Below are positions 1-9,190 of a stretch of DNA of 64,000 nt, piece after piece. The position numbers and the translations under genes were made by a program. Position 1 is the first letter of the stretch, and each line of letters begins with the position of its first letter. Below the pieces are notes generated by a model that made no database searches, was not told where the DNA came from, and saw nothing but the letters and a program-made list of their open reading frames with translations. Source of the stretch: Duganella sacchari (GTDB lineage: Bacteria; Pseudomonadota; Gammaproteobacteria; Burkholderiales; Burkholderiaceae_D); the NCBI RefSeq assembly GCF_900143065.1, contig NZ_FRCX01000020.1, forward strand, positions 17,166-81,165. The letters are read 5' to 3'.

Positions 1-669
1 GCGCTCGACCACTGCGGCCAGCTGGCTAATTGGTCCGCCCAGCGCCTGCAGCAGGATGGCGCCAATGATGAGCGCCAGCACGATGCAGACGCCGCCGCCC
101 AGCACCAGCAGCAGCAGCATGGCGTCCGACAGGTTGGTGGAGGTACGGCTGCGTTCCGCCAGCAGGCGGTCCTCCTCGTCGGTGATTTCCTTGATTATGC
201 GCCGCGCTTCGCTGATGGTGCGGGTGCCGTTCAGCACATCGGCAGCGGTGGCGCCTTGCGCCGCACCGGCACGGCGTTTTTCCAGCTGCGGATTGACGAC
301 CTTGTCGAGCCAGTTGTTGAGGAAGGGCGTCAGGCGCTTGAGGCGCGCTTGCTGGTTGGGGTTGTCCGACGTGAGCCGCGTGACTTCGGCCAGATGGTGG
401 CGCATGGTCTCCTCTTCTGCGGCGATCTGGCTGGCGATGTTTTCATCGCCGGTCAGCAGGAAGCCGCGCGTGGAGCTCTGGATCTGGACGATGGCGGTTT
501 CGATCTGGTTCGCCTCCAGCAGCACTTCCAGCGTATGCCGGTCCCACCCGCTGGCGGTGGAAAGCCTGGTGAAGTTGTTGTAAGCCATGGCCAGCAGGAT
601 GACGATGATGGCAACGATGGCGCCAAATCCCGTGGCGAGTTTTTTCTTGATACTGAGGTTCTTAAGCAT
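1..669 (-). CDS. Methyl-accepting chemotaxis protein, N-terminal part (cut by window edge)
   Basis: Reading leftwards from an ATG at 669 (GGAG ribosome site just upstream), the frame stays open for 223 codons to the window edge. It begins MLKNLSIKKKLATGFG, followed by a membrane segment (about residues 10-30). A periplasmic region with features of a CHASE3-type sensor follows (QIETAIVQIQSSTRGFLLTGDE). A second membrane segment rich in Leu, Val and Gly sits at about residues 187-210, and then the start of a HAMP linker (GGPISQLAAVVER). This is the usual layout of an inner-membrane chemoreceptor that signals to CheA/CheW. The cytoplasmic signalling domain lies outside the window. The ligand cannot be told from this part. 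Confidence 0.88.
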   Translation of the reverse strand, partial: MLKNLSIKKKLATGFGAIVAIIVILLAMAYNNFTRLSTASGWDRHTLEVLLEANQIETAIVQIQSSTRGFLLTGDENIASQIAAEEETMRHHLAEVTRLTSDNPNQQARLKRLTPFLNNWLDKVVNPQLEKRRAGAAQGATAADVLNGTRTISEARRIIKEITDEEDRLLAERSRTSTNLSDAMLLLLVLGGGVCIVLALIIGAILLQALGGPISQLAAVVER

Positions 670-703
670 GGTTGCTCCACTCTCGATCAGGGCGTGGAAG
701 CAA

Positions 704-738
704 TGTATCAAAAAAATGGCCGCTCAGCGAGCGGCCAT
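704..738 (-). terminator. Rho-independent terminator of argG
   Basis: A perfect 9-bp stem (716-724 with 730-738, arms ATGGCCGCT and AGCGGCCAT) with a 5-nt loop is followed on the minus strand by six T residues. It lies 25 bp after the argG stop and before the chemoreceptor start, so it separates the two minus-strand genes. Confidence 0.85.
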
Positions 739-762
739 TGATGCGGTGAAGCGGAGCGTGGA

Positions 763-1995
763 TTACTGGCCGCGCTTCAGGCGTGCGTTGGCGGCGATCC
801 GCATGCGCAGCGCATTCAGTTTGATGAAGCCGCCGGCGTCGGCCTGGTTGTAGGCGCCGCCGTCTTCATCGAAGGTGGCGATGTTCATATCAAACAGGGA
901 GTCGGTCTTGGAGTCGCGCGACACCACGATCACATTGCCCTTGTACAGCTTGACGCGCACCCAGCCGTTGACGGTGGCCTGGGTGTGGTCGATCAGGGTT
1001 TGCAGCGCGACGCGCTCTGGCGCCCACCAGTAGCCGTTGTAGATCAGCGAAGCGTAGCGTGGCATCAGGTCGTCCTTGAGGTGGGCGACTTCGCGGTCCA
1101 GCGTGATCGATTCGATGGCGCGGTGCGCGCGCAGCATGATGGTGCCGCCCGGGGTTTCGTAGCAGCCGCGCGACTTCATGCCGACGTAGCGGTTTTCCAC
1201 CAGGTCCAGACGGCCGATGCCATGCTTGCCGCCCAGGCGATTCAGTTCGGTCAGCACCGCGGCTGGCGACAGGCGCACGCCGTTCAGCGCAACGATGTCG
1301 CCTTTTTCGTATTCGATGTCCAGGTATTCGGCTTCGTTGGGCGCCTGCTCAGGGCTGACGGTCCAGCGCCACATCGATTCTTCGGCTTCGGCGCTTGGGT
1401 TTTCCAGGTGACGGCCTTCGAACGAGATGTGCAGCAGGTTGGCGTCCATCGAGTACGGCGCGCCGCCGTTCTTGTGTTTCATGTCGATGGCGATGCCGGC
1501 GTCTTCCGCGTACTTGAGCAGTTTTTCACGCGACAGCAGATCCCATTCACGCCATGGCGCGATCACTTTCACGCCCGGTTTCAGCGCGTAGGCGCCCAGT
1601 TCGAAACGCACCTGGTCATTGCCCTTGCCGGTGGCGCCGTGCGAGATGGCGTCGGCGCCGGTTTGGTTGGCAATTTCGATCAGGCGCTTGGCGATCAGCG
1701 GACGCGCGATCGAGGTGCCCAGCAGGTATTCGCCTTCGTACACGGTGTTGGCGCGGAACATCGGGAAGACGAAGTCGCGGACGAATTCTTCACGCACGTC
1801 ATCGATGTAGATGTTCTCTGGCTTGATGCCGAACTTCAGCGCCTTGGCGCGTGCAGGTTCCAGCTCTTCACCCTGACCCAGGTCGGCGGTGAAGGTGACG
1901 ATTTCGCATTGGTAGTTATCCTGCAGCCATTTGAGAATGACCGAGGTATCGAGGCCGCCCGAGTAGGCGAGGACTACTTTTTTAATGTCGCTCAT
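763..1995 (-). CDS. argG: Argininosuccinate synthase
   Basis: This 410-residue protein joins citrulline and aspartate with ATP to make argininosuccinate, the seventh step of arginine synthesis in the cytosol. The N-terminal ATP-pyrophosphatase loop AYSGGLDTS is intact. Family segments such as SHGATGKGNDQVRFE and GRLDLVENRYVGMKSRG follow in order. Length matches the short bacterial form (about 400 residues). It starts 30 bp after the argF stop on the same strand, with a GGAA ribosome site, and ends at a clear terminator, so argF-argG read as one transcript. No ArgR site was recognised. Confidence 0.97.
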   Translation of the reverse strand: MSDIKKVVLAYSGGLDTSVILKWLQDNYQCEIVTFTADLGQGEELEPARAKALKFGIKPENIYIDDVREEFVRDFVFPMFRANTVYEGEYLLGTSIARPLIAKRLIEIANQTGADAISHGATGKGNDQVRFELGAYALKPGVKVIAPWREWDLLSREKLLKYAEDAGIAIDMKHKNGGAPYSMDANLLHISFEGRHLENPSAEAEESMWRWTVSPEQAPNEAEYLDIEYEKGDIVALNGVRLSPAAVLTELNRLGGKHGIGRLDLVENRYVGMKSRGCYETPGGTIMLRAHRAIESITLDREVAHLKDDLMPRYASLIYNGYWWAPERVALQTLIDHTQATVNGWVRVKLYKGNVIVVSRDSKTDSLFDMNIATFDEDGGAYNQADAGGFIKLNALRMRIAANARLKRGQ

Positions 1996-2025
1996 GCTAG
2001 TTCCAAAGTGTGTGTGAAGTGTTCT

Positions 2026-2952
2026 TTATTTGCCGTCCAGACGGCCGAGCAGCAGGTATTCGATCAGCGCCTTCTGGATGTGCAGGCGGTTTTCCGCCTC
2101 GTCCCAGACCACCGATTGCGGACCGTCGATGACGTCCGCCGAGACTTCCTCGCCGCGGTGCGCGGGCAGGCAGTGCATGAACAGGGCGTCCGGCGCGGCG
2201 CGCGCCATCTTGGTGCTGTCCACGATCCAGCCGTCGAAGGCTTTCAGGCGGGCGGCGTTTTCCTCTTCGTAGCCCATGCTGGTCCAGACGTCGGTGTTGA
2301 CCAGGTGCGCGCCCTCGCAGGCGTCCGATGGGTTGGCGAACAAGGTGAAACGGTCGGTGGAGACCAGCGACATGTCCATCTCGTAGCCGTGCGGCGTGGA
2401 GACGTTGACGTGGAAGCCGAATACCTCGGCCGCCTGCAGCCAGGAGTACAGCATGTTGTTGGCGTCACCTACCCACGCCACCGTCTTGCCGCTGATCGAG
2501 CCACGGTGTTCGATGTAGGTGAAGATGTCGGCGAATACCTGGCATGGGTGATGTTCATTGGTCAGGCCATTAATCACCGGCACGCGCGAATTGGCGGCGA
2601 AACGCTCGATAATGTCCTGGCCAAAGGTACGCACCATGATGATGTCGCACATGCGCGACATGACCTGGCCGGCGTCTTCGACCGGTTCGCCGCGCCCCAG
2701 TTGCGAGTCGCGGGTGTTGAGATAGATAGCAGCGCCGCCCAACTGGTGCATGCCGGCCTCGAAGGACAGGCGGGTACGGGTCGAGTTCTTGTCGAACACC
2801 ATGACCAGGGTGCGGTCGATCATCGGGTGGTAGATCTCGTAATTCTTGAACTTGCGCTTGATGATATGCGCGCGTTCAATCACGTATTCATACTCTTCCA
2901 GCGAGAGGTCGGAAAACTGCAGGTAATGCTTGATCGGTTTTTGCATGGGCAT
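2026..2952 (-). CDS. argF: Ornithine carbamoyltransferase
   Basis: This 308-residue cytosolic enzyme makes citrulline from ornithine and carbamoyl phosphate, the step just before ArgG. The carbamoyl-phosphate site STRTR (in KNSTRTRLSFE) and the ornithine-site HCLPA (MHCLPAHRGEE) are both present, and the length is typical of the family. Two in-frame ATGs stand at 2952 and 2946 (MPMQKPIKHY). The first is used here, but the ribosome site is weak for both. It is the first gene of the argF-argG pair. Confidence 0.96.
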   Translation of the reverse strand: MPMQKPIKHYLQFSDLSLEEYEYVIERAHIIKRKFKNYEIYHPMIDRTLVMVFDKNSTRTRLSFEAGMHQLGGAAIYLNTRDSQLGRGEPVEDAGQVMSRMCDIIMVRTFGQDIIERFAANSRVPVINGLTNEHHPCQVFADIFTYIEHRGSISGKTVAWVGDANNMLYSWLQAAEVFGFHVNVSTPHGYEMDMSLVSTDRFTLFANPSDACEGAHLVNTDVWTSMGYEEENAARLKAFDGWIVDSTKMARAAPDALFMHCLPAHRGEEVSADVIDGPQSVVWDEAENRLHIQKALIEYLLLGRLDGK

Positions 2953-3039
2953 AATGACAACTGACAGATGGCTGAAGCTTAGCCGATCAATTATAAAGGC
3001 AATTCGGCGAATAGGGCTAATCGCCGCAGATTATGCTGT

Positions 3040-3436
3040 CTATACAGGTGCCACGGTGCGCTGCAGGTGCTGCACAAACACGCTGGCGAGACGGTGGCGG
3101 TCGCCGGGACAGCGGCCGGGCAGGTAGTTGCCATCCTTGACAATGAAACCATGCTCGGGATGTGCTTCGCTGTCGCGCCTGGAGAGCAGCGGGCCGTCGT
3201 CGAAATCCTCAGGGCAGTGCAGGGCGCGGCGCACTTCTGCGCGCACGGTTTCTTGGTAGGTGCGGTACGTAAGGCAGCGGCGCGTTGAAGGCGGGCGAAG
3301 CGGCCATGGCGCGATAGCGCGCCAGCGCCGGCTTACGTGTCATCAGAAAGTAATTCAGCAGGCCGAAACCGATGTCGGTCAGGCGGCGGTCGGCGTGGCC
3401 GGGCGCACCGGCGGGCAGGATGCACAGTATCTGCAT
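3040..3436 (-). pseudogene. Decayed DJ-1/PfpI-type amidotransferase-like gene
   Basis: Two overlapping minus-strand frames together resemble a type-1 glutamine-amidotransferase-like (DJ-1/PfpI) protein with most of its middle missing. The first frame (from 3436) gives MQILCILPAG and then LMTRKPALARYRAMAASPAF. The second (read to 3040) gives the C-terminal pattern PEDFDDGPLLSRRDS, HGFIVKDGNYLPGRCPGD. The frame changes near 3240-3260. The expected nucleophile-elbow region with its Cys is absent, so the gene has an internal deletion plus a frameshift. It starts 4 bp after the histidine kinase stop. The family match is from memory of the motif order, not a search. Confidence 0.6.
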
Positions 3437-3439
3437 GGG

Positions 3440-6274
3440 TCAGTGGTAGATCTGCGTGGTGGCGGACTGCTTGTGTTCCGGTGCGGTCAGCGGCAAGTCC
3501 AGCGTGAACGTGGTGCCGTCGCGCGAACTGTGCACCGTAATCAGGCCGCCCATCAGCGAGGTGATGATGTTGTAGCTGATCGACAGTCCCAGGCCGCTGC
3601 CGCCTTGCCCCAGCTTGGTGGTGAAGAACGGGTCGAAGATGCGCGACATATGTTCCGGCGCGATGCCGCCGCCATTGTCGCGGAAGGTCACGACTACGCG
3701 GCCATCCACCGGCGATTGCGCGCGCAGCCACATGCTGCCGCTGCGTTCACGCGTGAACGCATGCAGCAACGCGTTGTTGATGAAGTTGGCGATGACCTGG
3801 CCATACGGCCCCGGATAGCTGTCCAGCGAAATCGCTTCCGGCACCTCGATCTCGATGCGGTGATTCGAGCCGCGGATGCGGTTCATCATGGTCGCGATGA
3901 CTTCATGCGATACCTGCGCCAGATTGAACATGCGGCGCTGCTCCGTGGTGCGGTCGACCGCCACCTGCTTGAAGCTGTTGACCAGGTTGGCGGCGCTGTT
4001 CAGGCCACGCATCACCAGCTCGTGGGCCTTGCGCGCGTCTTCCAGATAGGTGGCCAGCGATGAACGTTTCAGGCCGGGACCATTCATCTGCGCTTCCAGC
4101 TCCTCGGTCTTTTGCTTGAGCGTGGAGGCGATCAGCAGGCTGTTGCCGATCGGCGTATTGAGTTCGTGCGCCACGCCCGCCATCAGCGCGCCCAGCGCGG
4201 CCAGCTTTTCCTGCGAGACCAGCTGGGTTTGCGCGTCTTTCAACTGGCGATAGGCTTCGGCATTATCCAAAGCGATGGCGCCGTAAGCGCACAGTGTACG
4301 GAAGATCAAGCGTTCGCGTTCGCCGTAGGCGTTGCGCTGCCTGCTTTGCACGGTCATCACGCCCAGCGTTCGTTCGCCCACCAGCAGCGGCACGTACAGG
4401 GCGCTGGTCATGAGCTGCGTGCCCGGTGCGAGGAAGATGTCTTCCGGGCCGGCATCAGCGACGTAAATCTCTTGGCGTTCGCGCAGGCTGCGGGCGGCGT
4501 TGGCGCGCGGGTTGGCGATTTCAATGGTGTTGTTGGCCAGCGGCTGGCCGTTCTCCATGCCGAACACGCGGCTGATGGTGTCGCAGCCCGGGTCGCAGAT
4601 GTAGACCGCCATTGAATTGGCCGGCAACAGCGCCTGCACGTGGCGGTCCAGCGCCTTGAACACGGCGTCGGCATCGAGGTGGGTGGTGATCTCCTGGCCA
4701 ATCGCCGACAGGCGCTCCAGCGTGGACGTGGTCTGCTGCAGCACCTGCACGCGGCGCGCTTCCGACGCCGCCAGTTCGCGATGATGGTGGCCTTCGGCAC
4801 GGGCGTTTTCAGTCTGGTGCTGCACCTGCATGGCGATGGCGCGGTTGGTGGCATCCTGGCTGTGGGTCTTCTCGCGTGCCGCTGCCGCCTGCTGCGCCGA
4901 TGCGTAGGCTTTCTGGTAGTCGCCGATCTGCGCGTACTCGCGCGCCAGCGCTTCATGCAGATCGGCGGGCAAGGTGTAGCCGCTGATGTGGCCCGCCACC
5001 GCGAGCGCCTTGTGCAGGAAGTGCAGAGTGGCGTTAGGTTCGGTCATGCCGAGCGGTGTCGGCAACTGGTGGCGCAGATGGATCAGCGACATCACGCGCA
5101 GTGCCGCCACCTGGTTGTAGCGGTCGGCCTGCTGCTGCGCGAGGTAGGCCGCCTGTTCGGCCATCGCCATCGCTTCCTGTGGACGGTCGAGGAAGCACAG
5201 TGCGTGCGCCTGGCCGCGCCGGGCCACGCTCTGGAAGTCGGCGTGGCGCAGCGCCTCGCCGCGTGCTTCCAGCTTGCGGAAGGCGTCCAGCGCGGCGGTG
5301 TAGTCGCCTTTGTCGAGCGACAGGTCGCCGAGATAGTGCAGGGCGGTGGCGTAGCTGCGCGCGCCCGACAACGGCGTCAGTATCTGCAAGGCTTCCTGCA
5401 GCAGCTCACCGGTCGCCTCCAGGCGGCCCAGGCGGCGCATGGTGTCGGCCGTGTGCATCAGACAGGCGCCGATGCTGCGCGGCCAACCGGTAGGCCGTGC
5501 CAGATCGAGTGCGCTTTCCATCCATTCCAGCGCTGCGTGGTGGTCGTTGAGCAGCGTGAAATCCAGGCCGATATTGATGGCGGCGGTGATGGCCATGCGC
5601 AGCTGGCCGGTTTCCAGCGCGGCTTCGTAGCAGCGCAGGTAGTGCGCGGCGGCGCCGCCGAAATCGCTGGCCTGGCTGGCGGCCAGACCGTAGTAATCGT
5701 AGACCCAGCTGGCGACAGTCTGCAGCGCTTCGTCGTCCTTGCTGAAGCGTTGCGCCCAGCGCTGCTGCGCGCTGGGCAGGTCATGCAGCACGCTCCAGCG
5801 CGCGTTGACGGCATCGGCAATGGCGCAGCGTTGGGTGTCGCCGGCTTCGCGCGAGGCGGCGGCCATGGATTCGAGTTCGGTTTCCGCGCGCAGATGGTTG
5901 CCGCCGTCGATGGCGACCCAGGCGCGCAGCCAGTGGGCGTCGGCGCGGCCGATGGCGTTGTTGAGTGTGGTGAAAGTGGCACAGGCATCAGCCGCCTGTT
6001 CGTCGGCGGCGTCCAGTTTGCCGGCCAGCCAGTTGCCTTCCGCCTGCACCAGCAGGAAGCGCGCGGCGATCGCCTGCGCATCGGCGTCGGGAAGGCCGGC
6101 GGCGGGCAGCATCGCCATGCCTTCGCTGGCCAGCTCCAGCGCGCGCGGCGTGTCGCGCTGGCGCAGATGCCATGCCAGCGGCAGTAGCATCGGCAGCCGC
6201 GCAGCACCACGCAAGGGTGGCAGGGCTGCCTCCCAATCGGCCAACGCGTCATCCAGCGCAAACATGTCCATCAC
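3440..6274 (-). CDS. TPR-GAF sensor histidine kinase
   Basis: This 944-residue protein has three parts. Residues about 10-480 are helical tetratricopeptide-like repeats. A GAF domain (about 510-670) follows (ISRVFGMENGQPL, YVPLLVGERTLGVMTVQS). The C-terminal histidine-kinase core has an H-box (AGVAHELNTPIGNSLL), N-box (NFINNALLHAF), DNGGGI and a GLGLSISYNI G2 box. There is no signal peptide or obvious membrane span, so it is probably cytosolic and senses through the TPR or GAF region. No response regulator gene lies next to it, so its partner is unknown. The N-terminal ATG at 6274 is followed by another ATG (MMDMF), and the exact start is uncertain by a few codons. Confidence 0.9.
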   Translation of the reverse strand: MMDMFALDDALADWEAALPPLRGAARLPMLLPLAWHLRQRDTPRALELASEGMAMLPAAGLPDADAQAIAARFLLVQAEGNWLAGKLDAADEQAADACATFTTLNNAIGRADAHWLRAWVAIDGGNHLRAETELESMAAASREAGDTQRCAIADAVNARWSVLHDLPSAQQRWAQRFSKDDEALQTVASWVYDYYGLAASQASDFGGAAAHYLRCYEAALETGQLRMAITAAINIGLDFTLLNDHHAALEWMESALDLARPTGWPRSIGACLMHTADTMRRLGRLEATGELLQEALQILTPLSGARSYATALHYLGDLSLDKGDYTAALDAFRKLEARGEALRHADFQSVARRGQAHALCFLDRPQEAMAMAEQAAYLAQQQADRYNQVAALRVMSLIHLRHQLPTPLGMTEPNATLHFLHKALAVAGHISGYTLPADLHEALAREYAQIGDYQKAYASAQQAAAAREKTHSQDATNRAIAMQVQHQTENARAEGHHHRELAASEARRVQVLQQTTSTLERLSAIGQEITTHLDADAVFKALDRHVQALLPANSMAVYICDPGCDTISRVFGMENGQPLANNTIEIANPRANAARSLRERQEIYVADAGPEDIFLAPGTQLMTSALYVPLLVGERTLGVMTVQSRQRNAYGERERLIFRTLCAYGAIALDNAEAYRQLKDAQTQLVSQEKLAALGALMAGVAHELNTPIGNSLLIASTLKQKTEELEAQMNGPGLKRSSLATYLEDARKAHELVMRGLNSAANLVNSFKQVAVDRTTEQRRMFNLAQVSHEVIATMMNRIRGSNHRIEIEVPEAISLDSYPGPYGQVIANFINNALLHAFTRERSGSMWLRAQSPVDGRVVVTFRDNGGGIAPEHMSRIFDPFFTTKLGQGGSGLGLSISYNIITSLMGGLITVHSSRDGTTFTLDLPLTAPEHKQSATTQIYH

Positions 6275-6369
6275 ATACCTTCCTTGTACCGCGCGCCGCA
6301 GCTGGGGCTGGGCTGCTGATGGAAACGCACGGAAATTGCCTCAGGGCATTATAGCCCTAAAACTTATTT

Positions 6370-7272
6370 TTAATACAGTGTCTGTGATGATTCATGCAAG
6401 AGCTGTGCATACAAAGTGTGGCGCATTTTGGCGATCTTGCCTTCCTCGACGGCCGCCAGTACCGCGCACTGCGGTTCGATCAGGTGACGGCAGTTGTAGA
6501 ACTTGCAATGGCCGAGGTAGGGTTCAAACTCGACAAAGGCGCGTTCCAGCATGCCCTCGCTCAGGTGGTAGAGACCAAACTCCTGGAAGCCCGGCGAATC
6601 GATGATGGCCGATTCCGGTCCCAGGTCCGGCAGCGTGTACAGCCGGGTGAAGGTGGTGGTGTGCTTGCCAGTGTCGAGCGCAGCGGAAATTTCGCGCGTG
6701 GCGATATCCGCTTCCGGCACCAGCAGGTTGATCAGCGAGGACTTGCCCATGCCCGACTGGCCAATCAGGATCGACGACTGGCCCGCCAGCAGCGGGCGCA
6801 GCGTGGCAATCGTGTCTTCCGGCTGGGCGGTGGCCGACACTTCGTGCACCGGATAGCCCAGCGCCGCGTACGGCGCCACGCGTTCGCGCGTGCGTGGCAG
6901 CGCGGCGACGACGTCAGTCTTGTTGAGGATCAGGTGGGCCTTGATGCCGGCCGCTTCCGCCGCCACCAGCGCGCGCGACACCAGGTCGTCGGTAAAGCCG
7001 GGTTCGGTGGCGACCACGATGAACAGCTGCGTCAAATTGGCGGCCAGCAGCTTGGACTTGTACTGGTCGGAGCGGTACAGCAGGGTTTTGCGCTCTTCGA
7101 TCTTGTCGATCACGCCCTGGTCGGCCGAGGTCAGTGTGATGTGGACGATGTCGCCCACGGCAACATTGGTCTTTTTGCCACGCGTGACGCATTGCAGCTT
7201 GAGACCGTCCGACTCGGCCAGGTAGTGGCGGCCATGGGCGGCGATGATGGTGGCGGTACGTTTCTCGCTCAT
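6370..7272 (-). CDS. rsgA: Ribosome small-subunit-dependent GTPase RsgA
   Basis: RsgA is a late 30S-assembly factor whose GTPase is switched on by the ribosomal subunit. This 300-residue protein has the family order: an N-terminal OB fold (RGKKTNVAVGDIVHI), then a circularly permuted GTPase with NKTD (G4) before the P-loop GQSGMGKSSLIN (G1) and DSPGF (G3). The C-terminal zinc-binding Cys/His cluster (GHCKFYNCRHLIEPQC) follows. It overlaps the M48 protease stop/start by 4 bp (ATGA type), so the two genes are translationally coupled. Confidence 0.96.
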   Translation of the reverse strand: MSEKRTATIIAAHGRHYLAESDGLKLQCVTRGKKTNVAVGDIVHITLTSADQGVIDKIEERKTLLYRSDQYKSKLLAANLTQLFIVVATEPGFTDDLVSRALVAAEAAGIKAHLILNKTDVVAALPRTRERVAPYAALGYPVHEVSATAQPEDTIATLRPLLAGQSSILIGQSGMGKSSLINLLVPEADIATREISAALDTGKHTTTFTRLYTLPDLGPESAIIDSPGFQEFGLYHLSEGMLERAFVEFEPYLGHCKFYNCRHLIEPQCAVLAAVEEGKIAKMRHTLYAQLLHESSQTLY

Positions 7273-8537
7273 TGTGCCGCCAGATTCAGTTGACGGATGC
7301 GGACGCTGGCCGGCGGGTGCGAGTCATAAAACGCCGAATGCAGCGGGTCGGGCGTCAGCGTCGAGGCATTGTCTTCGTACATTTTGACCAGCGCCGACAC
7401 CAGGTCGCGCGCGTCGGTGTATTTGGCGGCGAAGGCGTCCGCTTCAAACTCGTGCTTGCGCGAGCCGATCGACGCCAGCGGCGCGAACAGGAAGGTGAAT
7501 ACCGGCAGCACCAGCATGAACAGCAGCAGCGCCATGGCGTCGTTGGCCTGGCCTGGCAGGGTCAGCGGATTGATGCCGAGGCCGTCGTAAAACCAGGGCT
7601 GCACCTTGAGGTAGCCCAGCATGGCCATGAACGCCAGCGACAGCGCAAAGATCATCGCCAGACGCTTGATGATGTGCTTGAGCTTGAAGTGGCCCAGCTC
7701 GTGCGCCAGCACTGCTTCGATTTCCTGCGGTTGCAGGCGCGCCAGCAGGGTGTCGAAGAACACGATGCGCTTGGTTGCGCCAAAACCGGAGAAGTAGGCA
7801 TTGCCATGCGCGCTGCGCTTGGAGCCGTCCATCACAAACAGGCCGCGCGAGGCAAAGCCCACGCGCGCCACCAGGCCTTCAATGCGGCTTTTGAGCGCCT
7901 CGTCTTCCAGCGGCGTGAATTTGTTAAACAGCGGCAGGATCAGATTGGGCGCCAGCGCCATCATCAGCAGCTGGAAGCCGGTCCAGACCAGCCAGGCGTA
8001 GATCCACCACAGGTCGCCCGCTTGCGCCATCAGGGTCAGAATCACCCACGCCAGCGGCAGGCCCAGCGCAGCGCCGATGGCGGTCGAGATCGCCAGGTCC
8101 TTGAAGAACAGGCCTTTGCCCATCTTGTTAAAACCGAAATGCTGCTCCAGACCGAACTGCTTGTAATAGTCGAACGGCAGGTCGATCAGGCCCGAGATGG
8201 CGGCAAATGCTGCCAGCAGCGCCAACTGGTAGCCCATGCCGGGGCCGGTGAGGTTGAAGATCTGTACCGACAGCCACTGCAGGCCGCCCAGCAGCGTAAA
8301 GCCGATCAGCAGCAAGGTGTTGACCATCAGCGTCAGCAGGCCGTACTTGGTGCGCGCGATGGTGTAGTCCGCGGCCTTCTGGTGGGCGGCGAGCGGTATC
8401 TTTTCTGCAAATTCCGCGGGGACGGCGCTGCGATGGGCCAGCACATGGCGGATATGGCGCGAGGCCAGCCAAAAGCGGACCAGCAGCGTCAAAATGATGA
8501 AAGATACGAACAAAATCGAAAACGCGAGTGAATACAT
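7269..8537 (-). CDS. M48 family (Ste24/CAAX-type) membrane metallopeptidase
   Basis: This 422-residue integral membrane protein contains the zinc motif HELGHFKLKH and several hydrophobic spans, including one at the extreme N-terminus (YSLAFSILFVSFIILTLLV). A conserved EFEADAFA motif lies further on and would supply the third zinc ligand. Length and layout fit Ste24-like proteases of subfamily M48A. The substrate in bacteria is not known from the sequence. The gene runs into rsgA with a 4-bp overlap and is divergent from orn, whose start lies only 56 bp away. Confidence 0.93.
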   Translation of the reverse strand: MYSLAFSILFVSFIILTLLVRFWLASRHIRHVLAHRSAVPAEFAEKIPLAAHQKAADYTIARTKYGLLTLMVNTLLLIGFTLLGGLQWLSVQIFNLTGPGMGYQLALLAAFAAISGLIDLPFDYYKQFGLEQHFGFNKMGKGLFFKDLAISTAIGAALGLPLAWVILTLMAQAGDLWWIYAWLVWTGFQLLMMALAPNLILPLFNKFTPLEDEALKSRIEGLVARVGFASRGLFVMDGSKRSAHGNAYFSGFGATKRIVFFDTLLARLQPQEIEAVLAHELGHFKLKHIIKRLAMIFALSLAFMAMLGYLKVQPWFYDGLGINPLTLPGQANDAMALLLFMLVLPVFTFLFAPLASIGSRKHEFEADAFAAKYTDARDLVSALVKMYEDNASTLTPDPLHSAFYDSHPPASVRIRQLNLAAQ

Positions 8538-8593
8538 TCTGTGCCTGTGAGAAAATGGCAGATTCGGATTAATTTAGCCAAGAGAAGAGAATT

Positions 8594-9190
8594 ATGTCAC
8601 AAGCTACTGATTTGCCAGAGGGTTCCGCCGCTGTTCCTGCGACGCCGCGCCAGAACGAGTTCAATCTGGTGTGGGTTGATATGGAAATGACCGGCCTGGA
8701 GCCGGACACCGACCGGATTATCGAAGTGGCCATGGTCATCACCGATATGCACCTGAACGTGCTGGCCGAAGGTCCGGTGTTTGCCATTCACCAGTCGGAT
8801 GAAACCCTGGACAAAATGGATGCCTGGAACAAGGGCACGCACGGCCGCTCGGGCCTGGTAGACCGCGTCAAAGCGTCGACCGTGACCGAAGCCCATGCAG
8901 AAGAAGAGCTGATCAAGTTCATGAAGCTGTGGGTGCCAAAAGGCAAAGCGCCAATGTGCGGCAACACCATCGGCCAGGACCGCCGCTTCATGGTGCGCTA
9001 CATGCCGAAGCTGGAAGCCTTCTTCCACTACCGGAATATCGACGTATCGACGCTCAAGGAGCTGGGCAAGCGCTGGAAGCCGGAGATGGTCAGCGGCTTC
9101 AAGAAAGCGCAGAAGCACACCGCGCTGGCCGACATCGTCGAGTCGATCGAAGAACTGAAGTATTACCGCGAGCACTTCATCAAGCTGTGA
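8594..9190 (+). CDS. orn: Oligoribonuclease
   Basis: Orn degrades 2-5-nt RNAs to mononucleotides in the cytosol, the last step of mRNA turnover and of pGpG removal after c-di-GMP hydrolysis. The 198-residue protein carries the DEDDh exonuclease motifs: WVDMEMTGLEPDTDRIIE (ExoI), CGNTIGQDRRFM (ExoII) and HTALADIVESIEEL (ExoIII). Compared with the usual length of about 180, there is an N-terminal extension of roughly 15 residues. AGAGAAGAGA upstream of the ATG provides the ribosome site. The stop overlaps the next start (TGATG). Confidence 0.97.
   Translation: MSQATDLPEGSAAVPATPRQNEFNLVWVDMEMTGLEPDTDRIIEVAMVITDMHLNVLAEGPVFAIHQSDETLDKMDAWNKGTHGRSGLVDRVKASTVTEAHAEEELIKFMKLWVPKGKAPMCGNTIGQDRRFMVRYMPKLEAFFHYRNIDVSTLKELGKRWKPEMVSGFKKAQKHTALADIVESIEELKYYREHFIKL

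Noticed and set aside
985..2964. Long open frame of 659 codons on the plus strand across argG/argF
   Set aside because: It lies antisense to two clear enzymes and has no family motif. High GC leaves such frames open by codon bias.
4640..6187. 515-codon plus-strand frame antisense to the TPR kinase
   Set aside because: No ribosome site or motif; product of codon bias in the kinase gene.
8929..9189. Upstream extension of the DUF1176 gene into orn
   Set aside because: The extension is Arg/Ala shadow of orn, while ATG at 9190 gives a signal peptide and overlaps the orn stop.
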